DNA of 64,000 bases from Albifimbria verrucaria (lineage: Eukaryota; Ascomycota; Sordariomycetes; Hypocreales; Stachybotryaceae). The notes beneath the pieces are model-generated. The model saw only the letters and a list, made by a program, of their open reading frames with translations, did not search any database and was not told where the DNA came from. A program made the position numbers and the translations under genes. Positions 1-12,140 of this stretch are shown here, one piece after another. The DNA lies in NCBI GenBank assembly GCA_020081605.1, contig JAHREC010000018.1:3472001-3536000 (forward strand). Reading direction: 5' to 3'. How positions within the stretch are numbered: position 1 is the first letter of the stretch; each line of letters opens with the position of its first letter.

Positions 1-797
1 CTCCCTGGAGAATGGCCGACAGGCTCCTCAGATATCCCTGGCATCAACCGTTTGCCACCCCTGCACAGCCGGCGGCTCTCAAGAGGTTCTGTACTCGGAG
101 AGCCAGCTGTTCGTACCGAGATGGTTTTCTTCCCACACAATTGTACGTCACATGTACTGCCGGAGGAAACATGGCGGTTGGTTCGATTCTTGAAGCGTGG
201 TGCGGGCAGCTCTAAGCATGTCGTCGGGCCGGAGCATATGGGCGAGCAATCTTCTCAACGCTACCACCTATTACGAACTTACGAGAAGGATTTGGAGTTA
301 CGAAGCCTAGGAACAGAGAAGGACAAGAATCGTAGGGAGATCGGAGTGCTGTGTCCGGATGCCGTCAGATTTGGCGGTTTCGTGGAGCCGGGACTTCGTC
401 ATTACTTTCATGCAACAGGCCGCCTGAGCATGCTGATTCACATACCGGAGCTTTATCTAGTCGCAATTGGGTCCCCAACGGGGCGGGTTGTATTGTTGAC
501 TCCAACGAAATTAGCGTCACGAACGCAGCATTCTATAGGTGTTTGGGCATATGGATTTCGAGTGGAGCATATACTTCCGCGCGAGAGCGACGAGAAGGAG
601 TTTAGGAAGACATTGCGTCCGCTGCATGGGTTGGCCGTTGGGCGGTTGCAGCAAGGGAGAAGCTGAGCGTGCACAGCAGCGCAAACAGGCTGATGCTTCC
701 GAAGCGGTACAGGCTGATGCTGCATTATCGCACCCACGACATATTAACGTACGAGATTGAGCGCGACGGCCAGACTGGGAAGCTTTGCATATTTTAG
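1..797 (+). CDS. 3' end of a possible CRT10-like protein (partial, frameshifted)
   Basis: The reading frame is already open at base 1 and runs to a TGA at 664-666. One base missing near 651 (CAG followed by CA, expected CAGG) moves it to a second frame that reads RLMLHYRTHDILTYEI and ends KLCIF at TAG 795-797. About 265 C-terminal residues are visible. The core IPELYLVAIGSPTGRVVLLT followed by a GFRVEHILP segment resembles the last propeller-like part of the fungal CRT10 family, whose yeast member affects ribonucleotide reductase expression. This family call rests on remembered pattern only and could be wrong. It could be another WD/propeller-like protein. The 5' part lies outside the window, so start, introns and localisation cannot be judged. 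Confidence 0.5.
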
Positions 798-3700
798 GAT
801 AGGCTGAGAACTGCGCTCGAGTCGACTGAGAGAGTCATGGAGCACAGCTGCTGTAGGATTAGCGAGGTTGACTGGGGAGCTTCTTGCTGAAGCGGAAGCG
901 CCAGCTTGCGAGTGGAATAACGGGACCATGCCTAATGAGTGAGGAATTGAAAAAGGGTCAGAATGCTTCGGATAACTGACTATTTCATGTTTCGTAATTT
1001 TTGCATGGGCCACAGGCCTTCGTGGGGTGAAGTGATTTGCTTGGCTCACGATTATCTGAGACATGGGCCAACTCGTGATGATGAATTGCAATCGCTCTAC
1101 TACGAGTGTACTGCGGGACACGAGTTACCGAAAAGACTTGCATTACCTTGGCGAAATTGAGAACCGGAGATATATGAGATGCACGGAGAACGGATAGGCT
1201 CATCCGGTAATGAGGTCAAGTCTCGGCGGCGACCGGGGTGAAGCGGAAGCCCCACCCGATGACCAGATCAAAATTGATATCCTTCGCAATGGCACGGCAT
1301 CTCATTGGCTACATGGCGGCGATGATAAGGTTAAGTGAGGGTGGTGTGGTGCGGTGCGATGTGGTGTGGTGGTCTCCTTCATGCCTCGTCCTTTGACATA
1401 GCCTTCAGCCTTGACGCAGGTTGGTCAGATTTTAAGCAGGCATTTGCCTATCAAGTCAAAAGCGGAGCTCAAGGGCGCGCCTGAGATGTATGATGCCGGC
1501 GAGGGTCTCGGCAGGGCCCAGCTGCTGAAAGAGCAAGGCGATGGCTGAGTGATGATCATGGCAGCTGAGGCTATAGTCGGTCTTGGCTGTCGGGATCACT
1601 TGACGAGAGCAAGAGTGATGAGGCGGGAGTGATGGGTATAGTCAAGATAACGATTAATATATGGCAAAGGGTTCTGTAATAATTTATGTGCCAAAGTTAT
1701 CAAAATGAAGTGACTGAAACCAGCTGAAACTGTGCGGATGGGAGGTTGGCCGTTTGGTTGGACGGATGGGCAAAGCAGAGGGCACGCCAGGGTGTGGGCA
1801 GTAATCGAGATAGAGACAAGATTGATGGATGCTGCATCGTGCATGTAGTAATTGCGCGCGAGAATGCTTGTGGGTGGCATCCCCAGAACTTCTCGAAGGG
1901 CTCGGACGGTGTTCCAAAACACTGGGAGGAAGACGTTGGCAGCTCAACGACAGGGTACGATACAGGCAGCCAGCCAGACAGCCACCATGGGGGAGAGAGG
2001 GCTATCTCAAGACACCCCAGCGGCATTGTATGTAATCGGCGACGATGTTTCTTTCTTTGTTGCGAAAGGTTTATCGACCGTACTGGATTATCTAAGCGCG
2101 ACGCCACCTTGAGTCTGTTTGATGGGCTCGCGATTAGGGACTGGGGGCAAACAGGCGTATGAGGACCAAGCAGACGCAAAACCATCACGAAATGACAAGC
2201 CGTAATAAACAACAGGGCAGACGCAAATCAGCACCAAGGTAGGCGGTACGTACCGGCGCCCAGGTGGACCCCTGACAGGCAATGCGCCATCTGCCATTGG
2301 CCGCAGCCTCACAAGCCCTGAGGGTTCGCTATCAAATCTTGACCAATGCACCAGAGTAATGGCTTGACCAAGGCAACATTCCCATGACACACATCATCTC
2401 AAAATCTCAAATCTCAAATCATCCGCCTCCGTCAATCAAATCGCCCAGGCCCCGGGCCTACCTTGCCGCACACTCAACCTCCTACCGCTCGCAATGTACC
2501 CCAGATAATATCAGCCCTGACCCACCCATTGGTCAATGGGCGACGCCGAGAACGCAGCTCCTTACTGTACTTTGTTCTCTTATCTTCGGGTAAAGCAGGT
2601 TCTGACATAGCCCATCGCAGGAACGGGCATTACACGGTCCTTGATCCTTAATGCGGCAAGAAATTTCGTCGACGCCGGCAAAAAGAAATGACGGAAAGGC
2701 GGGAAAAACAGGGTGTGCTAGGCATGTGAATGTCCAAACCGCTAAGCCTTGCAGCTCTCAGGATTCGATTCTGCCGTCCTCGCGACACATATACTCTCCT
2801 GGCGGCCTCCTGCAAGCAAGAAAATAAAAGCTGGGGAATTAGGATGCGTCCTTGTCTCTTCCTAGCGATCCCGAGTAGGCGGGAACATCGGACCCATTCC
2901 TGGCGTTGTGGAGGGGCGTGTTATCCGTGGTCAGTCAGTGACGAAAGAAAGGGTGGACGGATGGGATGGGCTTCTATCAGAGGGCGAAAAATGATTGACA
3001 CCACGAACCCGTTTTCGGACTGAATCGGACGACGCACAAAGGGCATGTGAAACGAGAACGTCCAGAGCTTGCATGACGGGATCAGACAATGCTCGCCTCC
3101 CATGCGCGCCTGTGCTGGCCCAGGTCAACGGCAAGGAATCTTGACTGGTGGTCTCATATTCTAAAGCCACCACGGCGCCATGGCTCAATGGCCTTATCAG
3201 CAACACCGCCGGCCTGTCCAGATCGTGCCGTGGGACAGGCCATTGAAAGACACAGAAACTCTGAATATGTGCTTCTTTCATCTCGCTCCTCAGCCGTCAT
3301 GCATGACTTCCAATCCGTGACCCTGGAAAGAACATGGTCCGGATCTTGGCCAAATACATACGCTTCACCCCACGTTCGGTGATAATCCTCATCATCTTCA
3401 CCTCGCCCCCTCCCGTTTTCGGTCGCTTACAGGAACTGCTCCGGCTGGACTGTCCCTCCACACTTCTCTTCACCCCCGTTGTCGCGTCTTGGTCTGCACC
3501 ACGCGACGCAGAAGAAAGAACAAATGGTGCCTGACAGATCCCCATCGTCATGGGGTGCTAACACGGCTTCGCCTTTGGGCGCCCACTCCGGCTTCTAGCT
3601 ATCTAAGGCAGAGAGCCAAGGAAAAGAATCGGAACCTACGCGCTGAGCCGTATTTCCCTTATCGCAAAAGTCGCAAGCCTCGCTCTCCACGAACAGGCCT

Positions 3701-4050
3701 AAATAAAGCCACTCTGGAGCTCCTGACTCAGACAAAGGGCCCCAAAGGCAAAAAAGAGAGAGAGGCTAATGCTGATAGAGACGGATTTCTGGGGAACCCC
3801 CAAATGCCGGATAACCAATGGATAAGACGCCAGGGCAATAATGCTTTGTCTCTCGGTACACACCCCATAGATAGGCCATTGATACTGACAACAAGTTTCT
3901 TCCTCATCATTGTCGATTACAAGGGCTGACTGAAGAATTGCCTGTTCAGATCGCGCTCGTCCTCATATTAGAAAAGACATGGAGGCTGGACCCAAGACCA
4001 TAGGTCGGTCGGCGATTCCTGGATCGCCCTCACAAACTGCCTGCTTTCCG
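798..4050. other. Intergenic, no gene recognised
   Basis: About 3.2 kb between the left-edge gene and the ammonium transporter promoter. The open frames are short, mutually overlapping on both strands and resemble no family. A degenerate GGTGT/GGTGC tract lies at about 1340-1371. The rest is mixed-composition DNA. A long 5' regulatory region for the transporter is the likeliest content. Confidence 0.5.
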
Positions 4051-4360
4051 CCGAAGGAGATATCGTGTCGCCTTTCTGGTTTCCTCAAAGTAGGGGCGTG
4101 CTCCCGTCATTGCATGTGGGCTGCGGATCCCTGGGAAAACGTCCCACACCCTTGGCGTTGCTGTGTATCCATCTGTACAACTTTCTTGTCATGGCCTCTC
4201 CAGGGATCTGCCACCGACCTTATCTCTACCACCAGGGAAGAGGAGGAAGGGGTGTGTCATGGTGGGTGTCTCCTCCGAAGCTGGAGGACTCTCAATGGGC
4301 CTATCTCTTGTCTGTAACCTCTTTACGAGGTGAACTCACCACTCTTGGTTTATATAGAAA
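4051..4360 (+). promoter_or_regulatory. Candidate ammonium transporter promoter with GATA sites and TATA box
   Basis: Upstream of the transporter ATG there is an AGATAA element on the minus strand at 4220-4225, further GATA cores near 4058 and 4302, and a TATATA box at 4351-4356, followed by a CT-rich tract at about 4380-4480. GATA factors of the AreA/NIT2 type control nitrogen-scavenging genes in filamentous fungi, so the arrangement fits nitrogen-derepressed expression. Single GATA cores are common by chance, so only the TATA box and the AGATAA site deserve weight. Confidence 0.4.
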
Positions 4361-4685
4361 GCTTCCCGGCTCCTCGCCGTTGACTCCTCCCCTTTCCCTT
4401 TGTGTCTCTCATCATTCCCCATCTTGTACATTCCTTCATCCGTCGACACACTCCCTCCACCCTCGTCTCAACCTTAAACAAGGACGGAAAAGTCAACGGG
4501 GATTCGACTGTGAACATCGGCGACACGCACACTCCAATTGAGGTCGTCGTCCTTGGTGCAAGAGGGGAAAACCCAATCTCAACCGACACTCTTCGACACG
4601 CCGAGTGACAGGGCTTTGCTCGTTGCTTTACTTTCCTGAACCTCAAGCCACCCGAGCCGTCAACTTACTTACACGGTCGATCATC

Positions 4686-6354
4686 ATGTCTTACACCCAC
4701 ACGGGCGCTCCCACGCCCTTTAACGGCACCGATGAGATTCTCGGCGGCGACTCTCGTACGTTCCATATCCTTACTTCATCATCATCTTTCTTCAACCTTT
4801 ATCAAAATGTACAAAGGACTAACCAAGGTCTTACCTCCTAATATAGGCACCGAGAACCTCAACCAATGGTACCAGTCTGGCGACCAGTCCTTCATCATCA
4901 TCAGCGCCTGCCTGGTGCTGCTGATGATTCCCGGTATCGCCTTCCTCTACTCCGGTCTCGCCCGCAGAAAGTCCGCCCTCTCCATGCTATGGGTCACCAT
5001 GATGTCCCTCAGTGTCGTCGTCTTCCAGTGGTACTTCTGGGGTTTCTCGCTCGCCTTCAGCACCACCTCCAACAACCCTTTCATCGGTGACCTCACCCAC
5101 TTCGGTCTCATGAAGGTCTGGGCCGCTCCCTCGGTCGGCAGCCCTCTCATTCCCGCCCTCCTCTACTCCTTCTACCAGATGATGTTTTGCGGTGTCACTG
5201 CCGCCCTCACCATCGGCGCTGTTGCTGAGCGTGGTCGCGTCATTCCCGGCATGGTCTTCGTTTTCTTCTGGGCCACCATCGTCTACTGCCCTCTTGCCTA
5301 CTGGGTCTGGAACCCCAACGGCTGGGGCTTCAAGAACGGCGTCCTTGACTACGCTGGCGGTGTCCCCGTCGAGATCGGCTCCGGTATGTCCGCCTTGGCC
5401 TACTCCTGGGTCCTCGGCCGCCGCAACGAGAAGATGATGATGAACTTCCGCCCTCACAACATCTCACTCATCACTCTCGGTACCGTTTTCCTCTGGTTCG
5501 GTTGGCTCGGATTTAACGGCGGTTCTGCTTTCGGTGCCAACCTCCGTGCCGTCATGGCCTGCTGGAACTCTTGCCTGACTGCCATGTTCGCCGCCATGAC
5601 TTGGTGTCTTCTCGATTACCGCCTGGCCAAGAAGTGGTCCATGGTCGGCTGGTGCTCCGGTACCATCTCTGGTCTTGTTGCTGCTACCCCTGCTTCCGGT
5701 TTCCTTGATCCCTGGGCTAGCATCATCCTGGGTGTTGTTGCTGGTGTTTGCTGCAACTTCGGCACTAAGGGTAAGTTGCTCACAGTTCCCTCTCCCATTT
5801 ATGCCACTAACATTTTATTTCACAGTCAAGTTCCTGATCCGCATCGACGATTCCCTCGACGTTTTCGCTGAGCATTACATCGGTGGTGTGGTTGGCCTCA
5901 TCTTTAACGGCTTCTTCGCGACCAACAAGATCACCGGCCTCGACGGTATCAACGGCGGCCTCGCCGGTGGATTCCTCGACGGCAACTACATTGTTATGGG
6001 CTGGCAGTTCGCTGCTATCGTTGCCGCTAGCGCCTACGCCTTCGTTGTCTCAGCCATTATCGCCAAGATCATCGACTTCATCCCTGGCCTCAAGCTCCGT
6101 GCCTCTGAAGAGGCTGAGCTCCTGGTATGGATGACGACCAGCACGGCGAGTTCTCGTACGACTACGTCGAGGTCCGTCGTGACTTCCTCGCCTGGAGCCC
6201 CCAACGTGACGCCCCCGCTCAGGACGGCGAGGCTCTTGAGCCCCAGCACGGCATTCAGGAGCATGCTCACATGGTCAACCCGACCTCGAGCTCTTCTGAC
6301 GGTCCTGTCGACGAGAAGTACACCACCGTTGGCGAGCCTGAGAAGCGAGACTAG
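4686..6354 (+). CDS. Mep/Amt-family ammonium transporter (one frameshift near C terminus)
   Basis: Plasma-membrane ammonium permease of about 507 residues with 11 expected membrane spans. Exons are 4686-4755, 4847-5770 and 5826-6354, with GTACGT and GTAAGT donors. The start at 4686 gives the usual short N-terminal tail before NLNQWYQSGD. Family signatures include IPGIAFLYSGLARRKSALSM and DYAGGVPVEIGSG. The first pore-lining histidine of the twin-His pair is Glu (VPVEIGSG), while the second His is kept (FAEHYIGG); this is the Mep1/Mep3 pattern, not Mep2. The cytosolic tail shifts frame at 6124-6125: CTGGTATGG should be CTGGGTATGG, after which MDDDQHGEFSYDYVEV follows as expected. That one missing G looks like a sequence error. 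Which Mep paralogue this is cannot be settled without a tree. Confidence 0.93.
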
Positions 6355-8131
6355 ACTAAAAGTCTAATGTCTTGTATTTGTGCATTCTTGTTTACTATTG
6401 CCATACTAGCCTAGAATATTGCTGCTTAGGGACTTTTTCATCATTTTGTCATTTTTCTTCACATTTCCTCATCTTATCAAAAGGGAAACGATTCGTACAG
6501 CCGGTACAGGAGTATAGGAAAGGGTCTTTTTATTATTACTAGTCTTAGGGACAGTTTCTATACCCGCATGGTAGAAATGGATTTATTTTGTTATTGACCT
6601 CATCGGATCACATATTTCACAGGCCAAAATGAATGTGTATGGTGATCTGAATTACATGCCCGGAACTAATTCCCTTAATAAGTGCTTTTATCAATCATGT
6701 ATAAGGTGTGCGTCGCCTGGTCTCCGTCCTCGGAGATGCGGATTCCCGCTAGACCAGAGCTTGAGATACAGGCTTGACAAGCCTATTGCGCAAACATTCC
6801 TCCCAGGATCTAGACCCCACTGTACGAGAGAGATGAACCAGGGTTGGCTTTGATCTTAATGGCTCTCGATTGCGGCAGCTAAAGCCAGGACGTTGAAGGC
6901 CGGACTCGCCGCTGGACTAGTGAGTGCGGCCTTCGATGTTCCGGTTCTTGTTCTGACTCGGACAATTTCCGGGAGGGTTTGGCAACGGTTTACTCGGCTG
7001 TTGGTTTTAATATCCAGCCGCAGGAAGGAATACTTGTTTATACCACAGTTCTCTCATCAAGCCATGGACTGTACCAAGTGTTTAGAAAGAAGAGCAATTA
7101 TGCGCAAAACAACTTCTGGAGAGAGCTCGACAATGATTGTTTAACCAGAGTTTCGTGCTTATCAACTCATAGGCTACTGTATGTCCCAACATAGAAGGTT
7201 GATGATATGTGTTCTAACCAAGTAAAGCTAATCCTACTTACGAGGAGCATCATCTACATGTAGAAGCATGAGTCAAGTTCTTCTGACAACTGTGAGGGAT
7301 CGTTGTTTTTGGCTTTAACTTATTCACACAATGTCACCGTTGCTATCTACACATGAGCTCAGGTCCGCCTTGCAACACGCGAAAACTGCGTCAGGATCAA
7401 TGCAGGTTGACTTGACGTCGGCAGTGTCAAATACTTCATGACCAGCTTGAGATAAATAATCATAATTGGTAATGTTACACATCGGTTGCAAATAGTCTTA
7501 ACATACCACCCACGAGAAACTGGCTATTTAATGTTCGTTTCTAACCACTCATAGGCGACTAGGGCTTCGCTGTCATCGACATAAGCTAGGCTGTCTCACT
7601 AAGTTTGACAATCATCTCTTAGTTACTTGCAGTGTGATGCTATATAGAGAAGCATAATGTAGACAACAGCGTGACCTATTTATCCCCATATACGCAAGCT
7701 GACTTGCAACTTGTAGCTTTGTTACCAAGACCGAATGTTTCTTCTAGAACCGCTACAATTGACTCCTCATTACAAGTTTAGCTTGCCATACCAACCTTCT
7801 TAGCACTAACATATAGTTCCTGATAATTTAAGAATAGAAGCGAAGCTGTCGGTGATAAGAAATCTTTCGTTTCCTAGGACATCAATTGACACATTCCTAG
7901 CCGGTCTGTGGTGGAGGTGACCCTCAAGTTACGGTCTGTGACGGTGTGATAGTGTGTTGACCAGATGAGTGGCTTCGTCGCACTCGTGATTTGAACATAA
8001 GCTAAAATCACAAAGTCTATTGAGAGATATACGCCTATCCTACAGCAATACAGGGGTTACTCGCGTCCCCCTACCCAGAAGTCCATATGGGTTACAATAA
8101 TATGAAGTTTACAACAGCTTTGAGATGCATC
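6355..8131. other. AT-rich intergenic, no gene recognised
   Basis: About 1.8 kb between the convergent transporter and acid phosphatase genes. The first 200 bases are T-rich and probably hold the transporter 3' end. Base composition is visibly more AT-rich than the rest of the window from about 7000 to 8100. No open frame longer than about 80 codons resembles a protein, and no repeat of note is seen. Confidence 0.5.
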
Positions 8132-10203
8132 TTATGGTGGAGCGCCATCATTGACGTCGCCATATGACACATAAGGGTAGTCACCAAAGCAAGCATAGTC
8201 GTACCTTGCCAGACCTGCCATTTTTTCCTGCACTTTCAGGAATGTGTCAAACTCACACCAACCATCCTTCCTCGAGACATCGCATTCTGGGAAGCTCTTG
8301 CCAAGGGGAGCGTACGTTGATTTAGGATGAAATGAACGTATTTTGTCTCGCCACCTTCCGCCCATCCTTTTCGGTCAGGGGCAAGGGCTTTGGTGTTTTG
8401 ATGACTTCGATATCCAATCTAGCCCCGAAAGGTGTGACATGAGCGACTGTAAAGTCATGATCACCTGGGTACTCAGTAGCCGGCAGCTCCTCGGCGAATT
8501 GACGCAAGCCAAACGCAGTTAATATGGAGGCAATGTTGGTATCGTGTGAAAAATCGAAATATAACGATTGGTTAAGTGGAAAAGTTTCGGTGCTGCTATC
8601 AAGGGTGACGTTTATTTGGGAGCCGGAATAACCAAGGGTGTGGTTTTTGAGACGAGCGATGACTTCCTGCTGATACCCCAACCCCACAGCCCTCTATAGA
8701 GAGATAATACTGTTAGCTAAACTAGACCAGCGACAGAGGTGGGGATGCTTACTCCTGTAGGGCTGTGAAAGCTGCTTCCACCGGAGAAGTATAGGTCGAT
8801 TGAATACCCAAAATCTCGCCATTCCTCATATGTGAAGAGGTCACAGAACATACTGAAGCCATACGCAACAGTCTCATATGGACACATAGTTTGTGCAGCA
8901 TAGACATCCTCAACAGTCCATTCAAAGCCCTCTGTCAAATTCTGAAATCTTCGAGTCGCTAGTATATGTCAGCGAGTTGGTACATCAGATAATGATGGCC
9001 TGCAGGGCTATACCATCTTTCAAGTACTTGCGCATCCAAGTATTGCGAGGCTCATCGCCTGAAGATTTGGTATAAGCATTGGGACAATTGAGGCTTCCAG
9101 CCAGGGAATTGTTAAAGCTGCCACTTTCTTCTTCAATAATGACTTCGATGGTAGCGTTGTTTGTCCTGTAAATGTAAGCATCATTTATCTTGAATGGCAC
9201 GAGTTGCCAACTACCATTCTAGACCGAAGAAGCCTGCCATCCAGTTCTCGGCGGACTTGAGCATACGGTCTTGGGTCTACAAGGCATTAGTATTTGATAC
9301 TGAAACAGGAGTGTGACTTCAGATCATACCGTCGTTCGCACAATGATTTTGCTCTTCGGGTTATACAAATTCCCGTACATGTAGTTATGAAGAACCCCTG
9401 CGTATCAGCGAGTTAGTTTCGTGTGTGCACCGTGTACCGGAACGGCGCCATTAACACTAACCAGAACTGAAAAGCTCTTCCCGACCTCGGGGACAAGAAT
9501 GTTTGATCCCAATTGATAGGCCCAGCTATTGAGAAAAGTCAGGGGCCACTTCCTTTGAATTTGCCTGATGCATCAGCGAATTTCTTGCCAAACTTCTCCA
9601 CCCCCGAGTTTGATGTTGGGTATCGAGCTCCGTGGCGTGACACCATTTGCACCTGGACAATTTCAGCCCCGGCAGGAGGGATACTCATCAACACCGAAGC
9701 CAGGTGAGGGAAAGTAGGAGGAGAGGAAGCCCATCATCTGAAAGATGCTCCGGTTGCCCTCAAGCATGCCCTGAATAGGGATAGCCGTCTGCAAAGGCTC
9801 GTTGGGCACATAAGTTTTGGCAGGATCAAAGGTCCTAGTCTGAGCCATGAAGGGGCCTGTCCAGTGGCTGTCGGACCGGGCCAGAGCTCCGGTGACGTCT
9901 GGAAATACTGGGGCACATGGCCGGTGGAGCCCGGAGATGAGCCCGAGCCCGTTCCGGGTATGAAGTAGGGCAGGGATAGGAATACATTGAACGCGAGCGA
10001 TATTACCGCACAGGCAGCAAGAATCAGGTTCAACGTCCTAGTTCGGCGATAATTGGCTGTCGATGGTGCTGGCGGCAGCACCAACTCAGCATCCCCGTCG
10101 GGCGCCTCACTCTGGTTGACGAGCTGATAGCCAGAGGGGTCTCCACGCGAGCGCTGCGCCTGGGACTTGGCCGAGCTAGAGGAGGATGAGGGGCCGCAGC
10201 CAT
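8132..10203 (-). CDS. Membrane-anchored histidine acid phosphatase (phytase-like), frameshifted
   Basis: Phosphomonoesterase of the histidine acid phosphatase family, about 599 residues. Exons (minus): 10203-9462, 9397-9330, 9276-9215, 9165-9014, 8958-8753, 8693-8132. The start at 10203 (MAAAPHPPLARPSPRR) gives a short basic tail, then one membrane span (about residues 60-80, LILAACAVISLAFNVFLSLP). That makes it a type II anchored ectoenzyme, not a secreted phytase. The catalytic RHGARYP motif is at about 9620 and the proton-donor motif FSHDTN at about 8545. The middle contains CPYETVAYGFS and DLFTYEEWRDFGYSID. The frame breaks about eight times: runs at 10136-10139, 9852-9855, 9675-9680 (two short C runs on the coding strand), 9542-9545, 9489-9492, 8354-8355 and 8301-8302. 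Each is cured by one more G or C, so errors are likelier than decay. Substrate is unknown. Confidence 0.88.
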
Positions 10204-12140
10204 CCCGTCTAGATGCAGCCAGGGTGTGTGGTAGGAGGGTCGAGAAGCTTACGCGAGCTCTGATCGATCTTTGAGATAGGATGCCGTGTGAGATATGAGA
10301 CAAGATGGCTGTCAAGGACAACGCAGAACCGCGAGCGGTAGGGCGGCCGGACGGCGAGGAAAGAAAAGCGAAAAGCAAAAAAAGGAGTGAACATATGACT
10401 TCAATACCACCTCATTCCGCGTGCGTCATTCGGCTGACTGGCGTCAAGCTGGCAAGACAGAAACAGATGTGAGCAAAGACGTGGTGAGGGATGAGCGTCG
10501 TGAGCTCAGGGATGTATCCATACTATGGACGTGAGTACCTCTGACAAGTGCATAAGCATGTGCGCATTGATGGCTGTGCACTGTATGCTGGCACTGTCCA
10601 CGGCTTCTGCGTCACATCATTGGACGCTGCATCCAACCACCAAACTTCAGCCCCGAAGATGTTGTCTCTAGCTTCCTTGTACTTGCACCTTTACATCAAG
10701 TATCGTCCACAAAGAAATCCCTCCCCCAATGACCATGGACCTTGCACAGCTGGAGACCTGTTCCAGGCATCGCCCCAAAAAGAAAGAAAGAAAGAAAGCA
10801 AGCGTCTCGGACCTTCCGTCTTATCGCGCCATCTAAGGCTCTAATGGCCACTCTGCTGTTTCACGCCGTGCCGTTGCCGAATCATCGACATGACGGCTAT
10901 CACGATGCGCCATGCGGCTGCACATCGTGCAACCTCTTTGCCGTAAAGAAGATGCGGTTGCAACACCGGTGACTGCTGCTTGTCCTCACCGCCTGCTAAT
11001 CGTGGGCAACAGGCTTGGCTACGACGGAATTAGGACAAACCCTGTAGTTCCCGTTTGTCCTGTCTGTTCCATGCCAATCGGCTCTGCATGGCAGGGCGGG
11101 ATCACAATCATCACAGGGCCCAGACAAAGAAAAGAAATGGGAAAGGGAAAGGAGAAGGGAAAGGAAAAGAAAGGAGCGTTTCAGAGACATGCATCGCAAT
11201 ATGTCACTGATGTCCGTCATCCATAGGCGACGAACACTGCACGGCCAATGAGCATGGGCCACTCATATAAGCCATCCTCCTAACTGCCACCAATGCAATC
11301 GCATCAACGGTTGTGCTAAGCACTCTTAGACATAGGCAGCATGTCTGGCTTGGCCTTGGGCCTATATATTCCACCGTCTTATTGTTCTATAACCCCAGAT
11401 GCAACCTCGGGCTTCTCCGACGGATCTACAGTGGCCATTCATAACTGCAATAAGGCGTCCTGCATCCGATGCGGATGGTACTCGACCCACAAACAATGGT
11501 CCTCTGGGGCTTGCTAGGTGGCCAGTCCCGTAATGCATACATTCATCTCATGGACGCAGTCGAGGGATATCTCACGATGCGGCAAACATTGGGTCCTTAG
11601 CCACCAATATGTCGCAAAGCTGCGCTGGCAAGTCTGACACTTCACCCAATCGCGTTACATATCCGTGCGCCCGCCCCGGAGGAAACCCAGATACGTTGCA
11701 GAGCAGGCATATCCCGTACAAGCCCAAGCCTATCAAGTTGGTGCTTACCACCCATCTTCCAGAGGTGGGGAGATCTCCGACGCAACGCTCCAGGCCAAGT
11801 ATAACGGAAGAGGAAATAAAGCAGATTAACAGCGACAGGATAGGCCTGAGATCGACGTACACGTACATACAAGCACTTTTCCTTCCCCAACACCAAAGAA
11901 CCGGAAGAGACACCCGCGGCGCTAGCGTGCGGGTAGCGAGACCCCATGCACGCCCAGGATATCTCCGACCATGCAACTCATACAATAATGCCAGATACGC
12001 CTTTTTCTACCATCCAATAACCCCTGTTACTACCAGCGCCTCGTTTTGTTGTCCCTTCCAGGATCTCTCTAAAGGTTCCAAGTGTGCGTAGCCTCATTCT
12101 GGCCCTATGCCAGCCAATCCGATTAGATGTGGTCATGCCA
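10204..12140. other. Intergenic, no gene recognised
   Basis: Upstream region of the acid phosphatase and downstream of the dioxygenase. It holds a GAAA microsatellite at 10778-10798 and an A/G-rich tract at about 11122-11175. A 160-codon open frame at 11609-12091 (+) has no recognisable domain and strange composition, and I do not call it a gene. No CACGTG or CACGTT box was seen in the first 500 bases upstream of the phosphatase. Confidence 0.45.

Noticed and set aside
3489..3929. A 146-codon open frame upstream of the ammonium transporter
   Set aside because: No recognisable features. More likely part of the long 5' regulatory region.
6100..6354. Programmed frameshifting in the ammonium transporter and other genes
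   Set aside because: The shifts occur in all genes, at unrelated sites and without slippery-site or stem-loop context. Missing homopolymer bases explain them more simply.
11609..12091. A 160-codon open frame on the plus strand
   Set aside because: No family resemblance, and it overlaps comparable frames on the other strand.
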